A stretch of 6,927 nt of DNA. Source: Planctomycetota bacterium (GTDB lineage: Bacteria > Planctomycetota > UBA8742 > SKZP01). The stretch is from positions 1-6,927 of the forward strand of contig SKZP01000695.1 in NCBI GenBank assembly GCA_007127275.1. The letters run 5' to 3'. Positions 1 to 6,672 of this stretch are shown here, piece by piece (position 1 is the stretch's first letter; each line of letters starts with the position of its first letter). The notes beneath the pieces are model-generated. The model searched no databases and had not been told where the DNA came from. It worked only from the letters and a program-made list of their open reading frames with translations. The position numbers were made by a program, and so were the translations under genes.

Positions 1-32
1 CAGGGACCCACGGGCCGCAGCCCGTGGGCTTG
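1..32 (-). repeat. Dispersed palindromic repeat, left copy
   Basis: A near-perfect hairpin: cccacgggc at 7-15 pairs with gcccgtggg at 20-28 around a four-base loop. Read on the minus strand, positions 1-32 match 6612-6643 at 30 of 32 bases. Two copies in opposite orientation within 7 kb of intergenic DNA suggest a REP-like dispersed family. The hairpin lies just past the stop codon of the leftward gene ending at 62, so it could also act in transcript 3'-end formation or protection; no T-run follows it within the window. Confidence 0.75.
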
Positions 33-61
33 CAACTCTGAAGTGGTTCCCAGGTAGCTCC

Positions 62-1135
62 TCAGCCCCCGAAGAACCGCTGCGCCAGACCGCGACGAAT
101 CGTTTGCGCGACTTGTTCGTAGACGCGCGGTGACTCCATGTATGGGTCGCGCACATCTTTGCCGTTCGGTTCCAGCGGGTGGATTCGCGGTTCGAGTTCC
201 GGCGCCAGGCGCAACAGTGCGCTCCGGTGCTCCCGCGCTGCCACGAGGATTATGTCCGCCGTTGCCAGTTCTTGCGCGTTTGCTTGTTTCGCGCGGTGTT
301 CGCGCAGGTACACCTCCGCGCCGTGTGGCTCGGCCGCGGTGTGCGCCTCGGGTGGTGCCGGGGAGCCGCTCAACGCAGCGATTCCGCAACTGCTCGTCTT
401 GAGCACCGGTTCGTACTCCCCGGAAAACGTCGCCTCGGCGTCGCGCTGCGCCAGCGCACGCAGCATCGCCGCCGCAAGGGGGGAGCGGCATATGTTGCCG
501 GTGCAGACGAACGCGACATGCACCCGTGCCGCCTCCCGCAAACGCCGCACATCCAGCGGACCGAACGAGGTGACACGCACCGCGAACGCCGCCACCTCCA
601 CCCGTGCCGGCGCACAGCCATATGCGCTCGGCCCCGAGTCGAGCAAGACCCGCGGGCGCACCTCCTCGCCAGCGAGCTCGCGAAGCGCCCGCTTCGCACG
701 CACCGCGTCGGTCACCGGCGGCGCGACCGGCAACGCCAGCGCAAGCAACGCCCCCCCGTGGCACTCGAGCAACGCTCGCGTCACCGGCTCACCCGGTACC
801 ATCATCTCGGGAAGCGCCGACACTTTCGGCAACCGCACCTGTAGCGGCCCCGGCCAATACCGCTGCGCGAGTCGCTGCGCCGGCAACGGCCAGCCTGCGA
901 GCGCCGGTGCCGTCATCTCCGGCGTACCCAGCCAAACACGTGCCGGTGTCACGCCACAGGTTTGCCGGATGCGCGCCTCAGCGGCAAGCAGCCGCGACGT
1001 GCGCTTCGCATCCCCCGCCAGCAGGTAGAGCGTTTCCGTCGGCACAACGACCAACTCGCCCGCGGCAAGCGCATCCAACGCCGGCTCGAGCAGCGACGCG
1101 TCGACTTGCTTACGCTCCAGTACAATTCGCTGCAT
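62..1135 (-). CDS. YrdC/Sua5-like domain fused to low-molecular-weight protein tyrosine phosphatase
   Basis: A 357-residue two-domain protein, probably cytoplasmic (no signal peptide or membrane segment). Residues about 5-200 resemble the YrdC/Sua5 fold, with PTETLY at 32-37, RIR at 55-57 in place of the usual KxR, WPGP at 94-97 and LLDSGPSAYG at about 164-173. The ATP-site SxN motif is replaced by ALALPVAPP (about 130-138), and the late serine/threonine motif reads APAR, so threonylcarbamoyl-AMP synthase activity is doubtful. Residues about 205-357 form a low-molecular-weight phosphatase with an intact P-loop CTGNICRS (nucleophile C211, R217) and the general acid in DPY (D330); this half should dephosphorylate phosphotyrosine or related substrates, arsenate reductase being an alternative. 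In Bacillus, ywlC (sua5) and ywlE (phosphatase) lie close together, which makes such a fusion understandable. I chose the ATG at 1135 because the domain begins directly after it; a GTG at 1174 would add 13 residues that look unrelated. No strong Shine-Dalgarno is seen at either start. It lies downstream of the signal-peptidase-like gene. Confidence 0.88.
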   Translation of the reverse strand: MQRIVLERKQVDASLLEPALDALAAGELVVVPTETLYLLAGDAKRTSRLLAAEARIRQTCGVTPARVWLGTPEMTAPALAGWPLPAQRLAQRYWPGPLQVRLPKVSALPEMMVPGEPVTRALLECHGGALLALALPVAPPVTDAVRAKRALRELAGEEVRPRVLLDSGPSAYGCAPARVEVAAFAVRVTSFGPLDVRRLREAARVHVAFVCTGNICRSPLAAAMLRALAQRDAEATFSGEYEPVLKTSSCGIAALSGSPAPPEAHTAAEPHGAEVYLREHRAKQANAQELATADIILVAAREHRSALLRLAPELEPRIHPLEPNGKDVRDPYMESPRVYEQVAQTIRRGLAQRFFGG

Positions 1136-1156
1136 GAAAGGTACGACCCACTTTCT

Positions 1157-1171
1157 CGTCGCCTCGCGACG
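1157..1171 (-). other. Small hairpin upstream of the YrdC-phosphatase gene
   Basis: Perfect six-pair stem cgtcgc/gcgacg with a three-base loop, 21 bases before the preferred ATG at 1135. It could affect translation of the downstream gene in a shared transcript. It has no T-run, so it is not a recognisable intrinsic terminator. A chance palindrome is possible at this GC content. Confidence 0.3.
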
Positions 1172-1229
1172 CACTCGCCCGGCAACAAGCGCAGCAGGCC
1201 CCGCAACCCCGCCGCCGTCCGCTCAACCG

Positions 1230-1988
1230 TCACGGTGCACCCGGCGCCGGCAGCGGCGGCTCGGCCTCCGGATTGCCCCAGCCCAGCGCAATCTTGCCGC
1301 GCACGTTGTCGAACGGAAGAAAGCCTCCCGGCAAATTGCGACTGTCATACGCGTGCGCCTCAGCGTCGTCGTTCTCGACGAGTACGAAGAAGTGCCCCTC
1401 GGGCACCACCCCGGGCGAGTCGGGACGGCGCGGCCGCGGCCCATACGCCGGCAACGCCACGCCGTCGATCACATAGCGCCACTCGCCACCGTCGTCCTCG
1501 ACCACGTCGACACGCTGACCGGGCAAGCCGTAAACCCGCGCAAGCGCCTCCCGCCGGCCGCCGCGTTCGTCGACGTCGACAAACAGCACCACGTCCCCCT
1601 GATGCAGCCGCTCGACGTAGGAAGGAAGTATCTCGTACATACGGTCCACAAGCACCGAATCCTCCGCCCGAAAGCTCGGCGCCATCACGTCGTACCCGGT
1701 CGGAATCCGGAAGATTTCGAACCGCATCCAAAGGTACAAGGCACAAAGAATCAGCACGACGAGCAAAGCATACCGTGCCCAGCGTATAATCTTGCGCAGC
1801 CGCCCATACCAAAGAATGGCCGACTCGGTTTCCGGCTCATTCGGCCGATGCCCGCCCAACGGCGCCTGAACGCGATCAATGCCGCGCTGGAATTCGTTGT
1901 GACGCGCCTGCCGCTCAGCTGCTGCACGGTCCGTCGCCGCCTCGGCGTCCGAGGTCGGTACGTGTTGCGGTGCCTTGCCGGACTCCAC
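1230..1988 (-). CDS. Signal peptidase I (S26)-like membrane protein, predicted catalytically inactive
   Basis: About 252 residues. A hydrophilic charged N-terminus (1-70) precedes one membrane segment at about 73-88 (ALLVVLILCALYLW), then an S26-like domain. Family boxes are recognisable in order: IPTG (95-98) followed by VMAP (101-104); GDVVLF (131-136); ARVYGLPG (150-157); and a C-terminal YDSRN...FDNVRGKI block (about 214-232). In active type I signal peptidases the first box reads SMxPT with a serine nucleophile and the third reads KRVxGxPG with the general-base lysine. Here the serine aligns with V101, with two extra residues before it, and the lysine with A150. The GDNR motif is also replaced, by VEND. 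The protein therefore keeps the fold but should not cleave preproteins by the Ser/Lys mechanism; a binding or scaffold role is inference. I chose the GTG at 1988 because AGGAG ends eight bases before it; a GTG at 1997 directly abuts AGGA and would add three residues. A weak TACACT -10-like hexamer lies at 2017-2022 on the minus strand. It is the first gene of a possible two-gene unit. Confidence 0.82.
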   Translation of the reverse strand: MESGKAPQHVPTSDAEAATDRAAAERQARHNEFQRGIDRVQAPLGGHRPNEPETESAILWYGRLRKIIRWARYALLVVLILCALYLWMRFEIFRIPTGYDVMAPSFRAEDSVLVDRMYEILPSYVERLHQGDVVLFVDVDERGGRREALARVYGLPGQRVDVVEDDGGEWRYVIDGVALPAYGPRPRRPDSPGVVPEGHFFVLVENDDAEAHAYDSRNLPGGFLPFDNVRGKIALGWGNPEAEPPLPAPGAP

Positions 1989-1996
1989 GTTGGACA

Positions 1997-2001
1997 CTCC
2001 T
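1997..2001 (-). promoter_or_regulatory. Shine-Dalgarno deciding the start of the signal-peptidase-like gene
   Basis: AGGAG on the minus strand, eight bases before the GTG at 1988. Its last G is the first base of the alternative GTG at 1997, which would then have no spacer. This spacing favours 1988 as the start. Confidence 0.5.
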
Positions 2002-2111
2002 AGTCTGAACCGCGACAGTGTACCCGTCGCAAACGATTAAAGGATCAACGCCACGCTACCGCAACGCCGAGCCCCGCAGCAAAGCATCACGTCGCAAGCC
2101 CGTATTACGGA

Positions 2112-2139
2112 TTGACGGCGAACGCGCCAAGACTAAGCT
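2112..2139 (+). promoter_or_regulatory. Possible sigma-70-type promoter for tRNA-Glu
   Basis: TTGACG at 2112-2117, a 16-base spacer, then TAAGCT at 2134-2139. The -35 box matches the consensus at five of six bases and the -10 at three. The predicted transcript would begin about 8-10 bases before the mature tRNA at 2155, a plausible distance for a short 5' leader. This is a pattern match only. Confidence 0.4.
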
Positions 2140-2154
2140 TACCCACGCACCCAA

Positions 2155-2226
2155 GGCCCCATCGTCTAGCGGCTAGGACGTTGGATTCTCAGTCCAAAAA
2201 CCGGGGTTCGAGTCCCCGTGGGGTCA
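2155..2226 (+). tRNA. tRNA-Glu (anticodon CTC)
   Basis: A complete cloverleaf of 72 bases. The acceptor stem pairs 2155-2161 with 2219-2225 (one G-T pair) and has discriminator A2226. The D stem is GTC/GAC at 2164-2166 and 2177-2179, with the GG pair of the loop at 2171-2172. The anticodon stem TTGGA/TCCAA (2181-2185, 2193-2197) encloses TTCTCAG, giving anticodon CTC at 2188-2190. The T arm is CGGGG-TTCGAGT-CCCCG (2202-2218). The anticodon reads GAG codons, so it charges glutamate. CCA is not encoded (the bases after 2226 are TCAG), so CCA-adding enzyme is needed. No intron and no clear terminator are seen. Confidence 0.97.
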
Positions 2227-2293
2227 TCAGCGGCGACGCCCGTTGACTTGTGAAACAACCGTTCCCAACCCCGAGATGCACGGAACGTCGCAC

Positions 2294-2322
2294 TTGACAT
2301 CGTGATGCGGGAGCGCTACGTT
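2294..2322 (+). promoter_or_regulatory. Probable promoter for the large exported-protein gene
   Basis: A consensus TTGACA at 2294-2299, a 17-base spacer, and TACGTT at 2317-2322, which keeps the T, A and final T of the -10 consensus. Transcription from about 2329 would leave a leader of roughly 176 bases before the ATG at 2505. I see no known riboswitch or leader peptide in that stretch; its first part is rich in pyrimidines. Confidence 0.5.
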
Positions 2323-2491
2323 GACGTTCCAGTCTCCCCCCGATCGTTGCGCCCTTCGTTCCGATCCTTACGCCCCCCGCGTTTCGGAGTCGCTCGCCGT
2401 CGTTGCGCGGCGCGTGGCCTTCGAGCTTCGGCGGCCGGTGCGGCCGATTCCGGATTCCGACCGTGCGCTTGGCCGGTTGTTCGCCCCTGCT

Positions 2492-2496
2492 GGAGG
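2492..2496 (+). promoter_or_regulatory. Shine-Dalgarno of the large exported-protein gene
   Basis: GGAGG, eight bases before the ATG at 2505. It selects that ATG over the in-frame TTG at 2403, whose additional 34 residues would place an arginine- and proline-rich segment before the signal peptide. Confidence 0.85.
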
Positions 2497-2504
2497 TTCC
2501 CCGG

Positions 2505-5500
2505 ATGTTTCGCGCTCGCTACGTGATGTTGGTCGCGTTGCTGACGCTGATTGCGATCGGCACCCTTTTCGGCCAGGCCCGCGATTTCGACCCGCCCACG
2601 CCTGCCGAACGGCTGGAGGAGCTCACCGGCTATCGGCCGGAGGTGGAGCGGGAAGAATACCGCGTGTATCAGCCGCGGCGATTTCGCAATCCGTTGATGG
2701 ACGACGATATGTCCGAGGACGAAGGGCTCCTCGGGCGCTCCCCGTTCGTGGTCTACGAAATGGGCGACGGCCCGCTCGGATTCTGGCAGGACAGCGACTC
2801 GCGCCTAAGCATCAGGTTGCCGGATTATGCCGGTTTCGACAATCAGAGTCGTAGCTATCGCGCCCACAGCGACACCTACGAGCCGGTGCTCAACCTGACG
2901 CAGGCTGCCGTCAACTTCGACTTCGAAACGCCGCGTTATCTCAGCGTGCCACAGCCCGACGGCTCGGCGCGCAACTACTGGTACATGATGTTCACCGCGG
3001 CGAACTACGAGCCCTACCCGAAGGACGTCAGCCTGGATTTCCGGATCAAGACGATGGCCCAGGACATCTTTCCCGATCCGGAATTGCCGGAGCAGTATCA
3101 GGAACAGCTCAACGAGCAACTTCTCGCGCAATTCGCCCGCCACTCCTTCTACGGGCCGGAGATTACGCCCGAGCAAGTGCTGGAGATGAACGAGATGCTG
3201 CTCGCCCAGTTCAGTGGCTACGGCCCGGATGAACTGGAGCAGATGTCCCAGGGGCAGCGCAATCGAATCGTCGGCGAGATTCGCGAAGAGATGTTGCGCG
3301 GCATTCGCCAGTCCTTGGCGATCAACTACCTGAGCTACCCCGACCGCATGCTTCTCGACCGCATTGCCGACCGCGAGGCGCGCTGGCGCTTCGACGAAGC
3401 AGGTCGCAGCTACAACCCGCTCGTGCCGGCGCATCATTTGATGCTGCGTCGCAAGCTGATGCCTCGCGACGATGCCTCCCACATTGGCTACAGCTACCCC
3501 GACATCGTGCTCGAGGATGTCGTCTCGGAAAACGCCTACATCGTCACACCGATCTACCGCGGCCCGAACGAAGATCCGACATTCCAGGTGAAGATCTGCC
3601 CCGCCGACGGCTCGGCACCGACGATTCGCGAGCCCGCGTCTCTCGAGGAGATCGACCGGGCCGGCCTCGGCGAGGATGGGTACATCCACTTGAGTCCCGA
3701 GGTGGCCTACGACCCCGAGGAAGGGATGACGGATCATATCCGGCTGCGCTTCGTCCAGGCGATTCGTCGCTACTGGCCGCGCTACCATATCGGTGATCGG
3801 GTGGATCAATACGGCTTCCGGCTTCCCTCCGGGCACCCGGCCTACGAGCGCGGAATCCAGATTCATTCGTACCACACCATGAAGAAGTTGCACGGCGCCG
3901 AGTACCTCGACCTCGAGGTGCAGGGCGGCCGGGTCACCGGCGGGGACGTCCCCGAAGGGATGGAGCCTGCCTTCGAAGGAATGAACGTGGAAGACGGTGT
4001 GCTCACCGTCGAGGACGAAGGATTGCCGAAGATCAACGGCAAGCGCTTGATCGCCACGCCGGCCGATCAATTGGTGACGATTCTCAACACCTGCTTTCAC
4101 TGGCGCTTCGAGCTGGGCAAAGGGGAGGAGTCCCCGAACATCTGGGAGCACATCGAGGAGAACGTCGAAACCGTACTCGAACTCACCGACTATGGTAGCG
4201 GCGACGACGACGATGTCACCGAACCGCTCATTCGCGACGTCGTCAGCCGCCTGTTGCGCATCTACGAAGGGGACAAGGGCGACTTCGCCCGCGACGACCT
4301 TCCCCACATGCTGATCTTCGACATTGAAAACTATGTGCTGCATTCCTCGCGCGTCGCATTCATGGAGGCGCACGGGGAAGAAACTCGCATTCTCGGGAAC
4401 GAGCACGACTTCAACTTCATCTGGGATGCGCAATTCTTCCCGGTCGTTTGCCGCATCAAGCACCCGACGCCGCGCCGCTATGCGCCCGGGCAACATATCC
4501 TGCGAAACTACTCGTTGCCGACCGCGCCGCGCTGGACGATGCCGGAACAACTCGACTGGGGCGAGTACCTGTATCGCGAGATCGGCGAGGAGGAGCCGAG
4601 CCACAGCTACACCGTCAGCGGTGTCATCCTCGAGCCGCACGAGTACTCGCCGGATGCACCGCGCGCGAATCGGCTGCCACCGGAAACGAACCGCTACGGT
4701 GCGGAAGTGCCTAGCGGCGGCGACGTCGAACATACCTACGGAGGATTGATTCGCGATGGAGGAAGCATCCTTGAGCTGAACGAGGAAATCGAGCCGTACT
4801 TCGACACCGATTGGGGCCGGGATGAAGCGGGGCAGGGCCGGCCCGTCAAGCGCGTCGACACCTACGGGCGCCCCTTGCAAGCTGGCTTTCGGGTCTATCG
4901 CGTCGGCGACCGCGTCACGCCGATGGAATGGAAAGCCTACGGCAGCCTCTTGCCGGTCAACCTGTTGCGGGATTGGGCGGCCACCGGTGGCTACGATCCG
5001 GAGCGCGATTACTTGCGCTCCGGCGACCTGCTCGTCGGGCAGCCCCGCCTCGTGCTCGCGGAATTCCGTTACCAAGAGGAGCAGATGCCCTCCGGCGAGA
5101 TCGCCTTGTGGCCATTGGGGCACGACGTCGAAGGCGCGCAGGAAATCCACGTCGACGAACGCGACGGGACCTATTGGCGCAACGGCTTTCGACTCGACGC
5201 CGCTGGCGACTACGACGCCATCCTTTACGAGGAACTCGGCCCGCAAGGTCAGAACCGCTTCGAGGAACTGCTCCGCAACACCCTAGACAAGGCGGAATTG
5301 CGCGAAGCGAGCACCCGCGCCGGCCGCAGCTTTCTGAAGCTCGTGCCCGAAATGGATCGCTACGGCGCCCCGGTGGATTTCGTGCATCCGATCACCGGCG
5401 AAAAAATTCCGCAGCGCGTCGACGTGCTCCCTTCGGGAGACCAAATCGGCGAGGTGCTACGCGACGACGCCGGCAACACTGTGTTCGCCACCGCCTACAA

Positions 5501-6404
5501 GAAGTTGCCGCGCTACCTCTACGAATTCGAGTACGAAGCGATCAGCCGCGACGAGGCCCGCGAGGTGGAGCCCGAACTCTACGAGGGCGACCTGTTCGAT
5601 CTGAGTCGGTTCAACGAGGACCGCAAGGAAGGGATCGACGAGCACCAGATCGAGGAGTACTGGAGCCAACCGCGCGCCGTAAGTGGCGGCATGGACAGCC
5701 TGATTGGCCAACCGAAGGTCACCTCGGTGCCGACGCTCGAGCCGGCGCGCATCAACGAGAACTTCGAGCCGGACGAGTACATCGTCATCGACCGGCAAAA
5801 CGTCGAACGGATCGTACCCGCGTTGTCGCAACGAGAAGTGCAACTCATGGATGACGATGCGCTGCGCGTCGATCCGATGCACGCGTTCGACCGAATCGAA
5901 GTCAACGACCTCTCGTTGATTCACCGAGTCACCAGCCTCGACCCACTTGAGGACGAGCACGACCCCTCGATTCGCGGGCGAAATGCCGTGTTGTACGGCA
6001 CGATCCAAGACGACCCCATGCCGAACCACATCCTCTTCCGCGTGCAGCGGGAGGTGATTCCCACGGTGGCCGAAGGTGTGGCAGTCTTCGGCGAGCTCGA
6101 CCCGCAGTGGGACTTCATGAATGTCTACGTCTACGGGATTCGGGGTCCCTTCCGGCGTAGCGGCATGGAGACGACGTCACCTGATCGACAGGTCGATTCC
6201 GCCCTCGGCACGCCTCGCGGGGTCACGCTGTACGACCATACGCCGCGCCTCGAACGCGAAAACTGGGTCCTGCAATTGCGCTTCGAACGCCTTGGCAGCC
6301 CACTGACTCGCCAAATGCAGTCCGTGCGATTCATCCGTCGGTATTGGTATCACGACACCATGGATACCGACCCCGACGACCGCGTCATCCCGGTACGGGA
6401 CTGA
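2505..6404 (+). CDS. Large acidic exported protein of unknown function (1299 aa)
   Basis: I do not recognise a named family. The N-terminus is a classical Sec signal: positive residues (MFRARY), a hydrophobic core (VMLVALLTLIAIGTLF) and a likely cleavage site after GQA at about residue 25. No further membrane segment, lipobox, sorting motif or cell-wall anchor is visible, so the protein is probably periplasmic or secreted. The mature chain is rich in Asp and Glu, including a GSGDDDD run near 564-570, with only three cysteines (365, 530, 649). Visible pieces: an aromatic block NYWYMMFTAANYEPYP (about 157-172); a Gln/Glu-rich probable helix (about 192-245); four scattered DxYG/NxYG motifs (434, 729, 785, 951), often followed by a Gly-containing turn; and a C-terminal block GVAVFGELDPQWDFMNVYVYG (1191-1211) split here as GVAVFGELDPQ and WDFMNVYVYG. 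Alternating hydrophobic and aromatic stretches suggest repeated beta-sandwich modules, which is inference. The YWY and WDFMNVYVYG blocks remind me of uncharacterised planctomycete secreted proteins. It has its own promoter-like site and strong Shine-Dalgarno and appears to be monocistronic. Confidence 0.9.
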   Translation: MFRARYVMLVALLTLIAIGTLFGQARDFDPPTPAERLEELTGYRPEVEREEYRVYQPRRFRNPLMDDDMSEDEGLLGRSPFVVYEMGDGPLGFWQDSDSRLSIRLPDYAGFDNQSRSYRAHSDTYEPVLNLTQAAVNFDFETPRYLSVPQPDGSARNYWYMMFTAANYEPYPKDVSLDFRIKTMAQDIFPDPELPEQYQEQLNEQLLAQFARHSFYGPEITPEQVLEMNEMLLAQFSGYGPDELEQMSQGQRNRIVGEIREEMLRGIRQSLAINYLSYPDRMLLDRIADREARWRFDEAGRSYNPLVPAHHLMLRRKLMPRDDASHIGYSYPDIVLEDVVSENAYIVTPIYRGPNEDPTFQVKICPADGSAPTIREPASLEEIDRAGLGEDGYIHLSPEVAYDPEEGMTDHIRLRFVQAIRRYWPRYHIGDRVDQYGFRLPSGHPAYERGIQIHSYHTMKKLHGAEYLDLEVQGGRVTGGDVPEGMEPAFEGMNVEDGVLTVEDEGLPKINGKRLIATPADQLVTILNTCFHWRFELGKGEESPNIWEHIEENVETVLELTDYGSGDDDDVTEPLIRDVVSRLLRIYEGDKGDFARDDLPHMLIFDIENYVLHSSRVAFMEAHGEETRILGNEHDFNFIWDAQFFPVVCRIKHPTPRRYAPGQHILRNYSLPTAPRWTMPEQLDWGEYLYREIGEEEPSHSYTVSGVILEPHEYSPDAPRANRLPPETNRYGAEVPSGGDVEHTYGGLIRDGGSILELNEEIEPYFDTDWGRDEAGQGRPVKRVDTYGRPLQAGFRVYRVGDRVTPMEWKAYGSLLPVNLLRDWAATGGYDPERDYLRSGDLLVGQPRLVLAEFRYQEEQMPSGEIALWPLGHDVEGAQEIHVDERDGTYWRNGFRLDAAGDYDAILYEELGPQGQNRFEELLRNTLDKAELREASTRAGRSFLKLVPEMDRYGAPVDFVHPITGEKIPQRVDVLPSGDQIGEVLRDDAGNTVFATAYKKLPRYLYEFEYEAISRDEAREVEPELYEGDLFDLSRFNEDRKEGIDEHQIEEYWSQPRAVSGGMDSLIGQPKVTSVPTLEPARINENFEPDEYIVIDRQNVERIVPALSQREVQLMDDDALRVDPMHAFDRIEVNDLSLIHRVTSLDPLEDEHDPSIRGRNAVLYGTIQDDPMPNHILFRVQREVIPTVAEGVAVFGELDPQWDFMNVYVYGIRGPFRRSGMETTSPDRQVDSALGTPRGVTLYDHTPRLERENWVLQLRFERLGSPLTRQMQSVRFIRRYWYHDTMDTDPDDRVIPVRD

Positions 6405-6462
6405 TCACGGTCGTACAACGGGTGATTGAGCCCGGATAAAATCCATGCGGATGCAGCGCGTG

Positions 6463-6495
6463 CCCCGTGACAAGGGAGTACGCGGCATCACGGGG
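6463..6495. other. Inverted repeat downstream of the large gene
   Basis: ccccgtga at 6463-6470 is perfectly complementary to tcacgggg at 6488-6495, giving an eight-pair stem with a 17-base loop. On the plus strand it is followed by aaaat rather than T residues, so a standard Rho-independent terminator is not supported. It may stabilise the 3' end of the large gene's transcript or form part of a structured RNA with the next hairpin. Confidence 0.5.
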
Positions 6496-6505
6496 AAAAT
6501 GAACG

Positions 6506-6554
6506 TGGCTGGGGTGACGGGCAGATTGGAAAACAATCCCCGAAGCCCCAGCCA
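6506..6554. other. Long tiered hairpin, possible structured RNA or 3' end
   Basis: Three stacked stems fold about one centre. tggctgggg (6506-6514) pairs with ccccagcca (6546-6554), cggg (6518-6521) with cccg (6539-6542), and gattg (6524-6528) with caatc (6534-6538) around a gaaaa loop. An internal loop of tga against aag and a two-base bulge separate the stems. Eighteen pairs in 49 bases is much more order than expected by chance. No T-run follows it, so its role (termination, mRNA protection, small RNA, or a solo palindromic repeat) is open. Confidence 0.6.
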
Positions 6555-6611
6555 ACTTGCGTACGAGTAGCGGGACGAAGGACCCCGCCGCCGCACGTCT
6601 ACACACCTACA

Positions 6612-6643
6612 CAAGCCCACGGGCTGCGGCCCGTGAGTCCGTG
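6612..6643 (+). repeat. Dispersed palindromic repeat, right copy
   Basis: The same element as at 1-32, in the opposite orientation, with 30 of 32 bases identical, including an unbroken run of 24. The hairpin is cccacggg at 6616-6623 against cccgtg at 6630-6635. Its sequence is conserved outside the stem too (the flanking caag and gtcc), which argues for a repeat family rather than two unrelated hairpins. Confidence 0.75.
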
Positions 6644-6672
6644 CCCTAGCATGCTCCCGTATCAGCCGGTAA

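Larger units (their letters stand above)
6405..6611. other. Intergenic region without a supported gene
   Basis: The 207 bases after the large gene contain two strong inverted repeats (listed separately) but no open frame with a ribosome binding site or a recognisable product. Short minus-strand frames of about 70 codons lie over the inverted repeats and into the end of the large gene; they look like chance frames. No intrinsic terminator with a T-run follows the stop codon at 6402-6404. Confidence 0.6.

Noticed and set aside
1136..1174. N-terminal extension of the YrdC-phosphatase protein from a GTG at 1174
   Set aside because: The 13 extra residues do not resemble the family, and no good ribosome binding site precedes that GTG. 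The ATG at 1135 directly precedes the conserved domain.
138..2003. Plus-strand frames opposite the two leftward genes (such as 138-1028 and 1134-2003)
   Set aside because: Their translations are low-complexity, rich in Arg, Ala and Pro, with no recognisable motif, while the minus strand encodes clear YrdC, phosphatase and S26 domains.
2403..2504. N-terminal extension of the large protein from a TTG at 2403
   Set aside because: It would bury the signal peptide behind 34 residues and ignore the GGAGG placed before the ATG at 2505.
2805..5246. An open frame of 813 codons on the minus strand inside the large gene
   Set aside because: It lies wholly antisense to a gene with Shine-Dalgarno, signal peptide and plausible codon use. 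Long antisense frames are a common by-product of G/C-biased third positions, and its translation shows no recognisable domain.
6463..6554. Rho-independent terminator for the large gene
   Set aside because: Neither hairpin is followed by a T-run on either strand, so a standard intrinsic terminator cannot be claimed.
6385..6620. Small minus-strand protein genes of about 71-73 codons after the large gene
   Set aside because: They overlap inverted repeats and the end of the large gene, and show no clear ribosome binding site or recognisable product.
1..6643. The bracketed region as a composite transposon ended by the palindromes
   Set aside because: The palindromes are short internal hairpins rather than insertion sequences. 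No transposase or target duplication is seen, and the contents include a tRNA gene.
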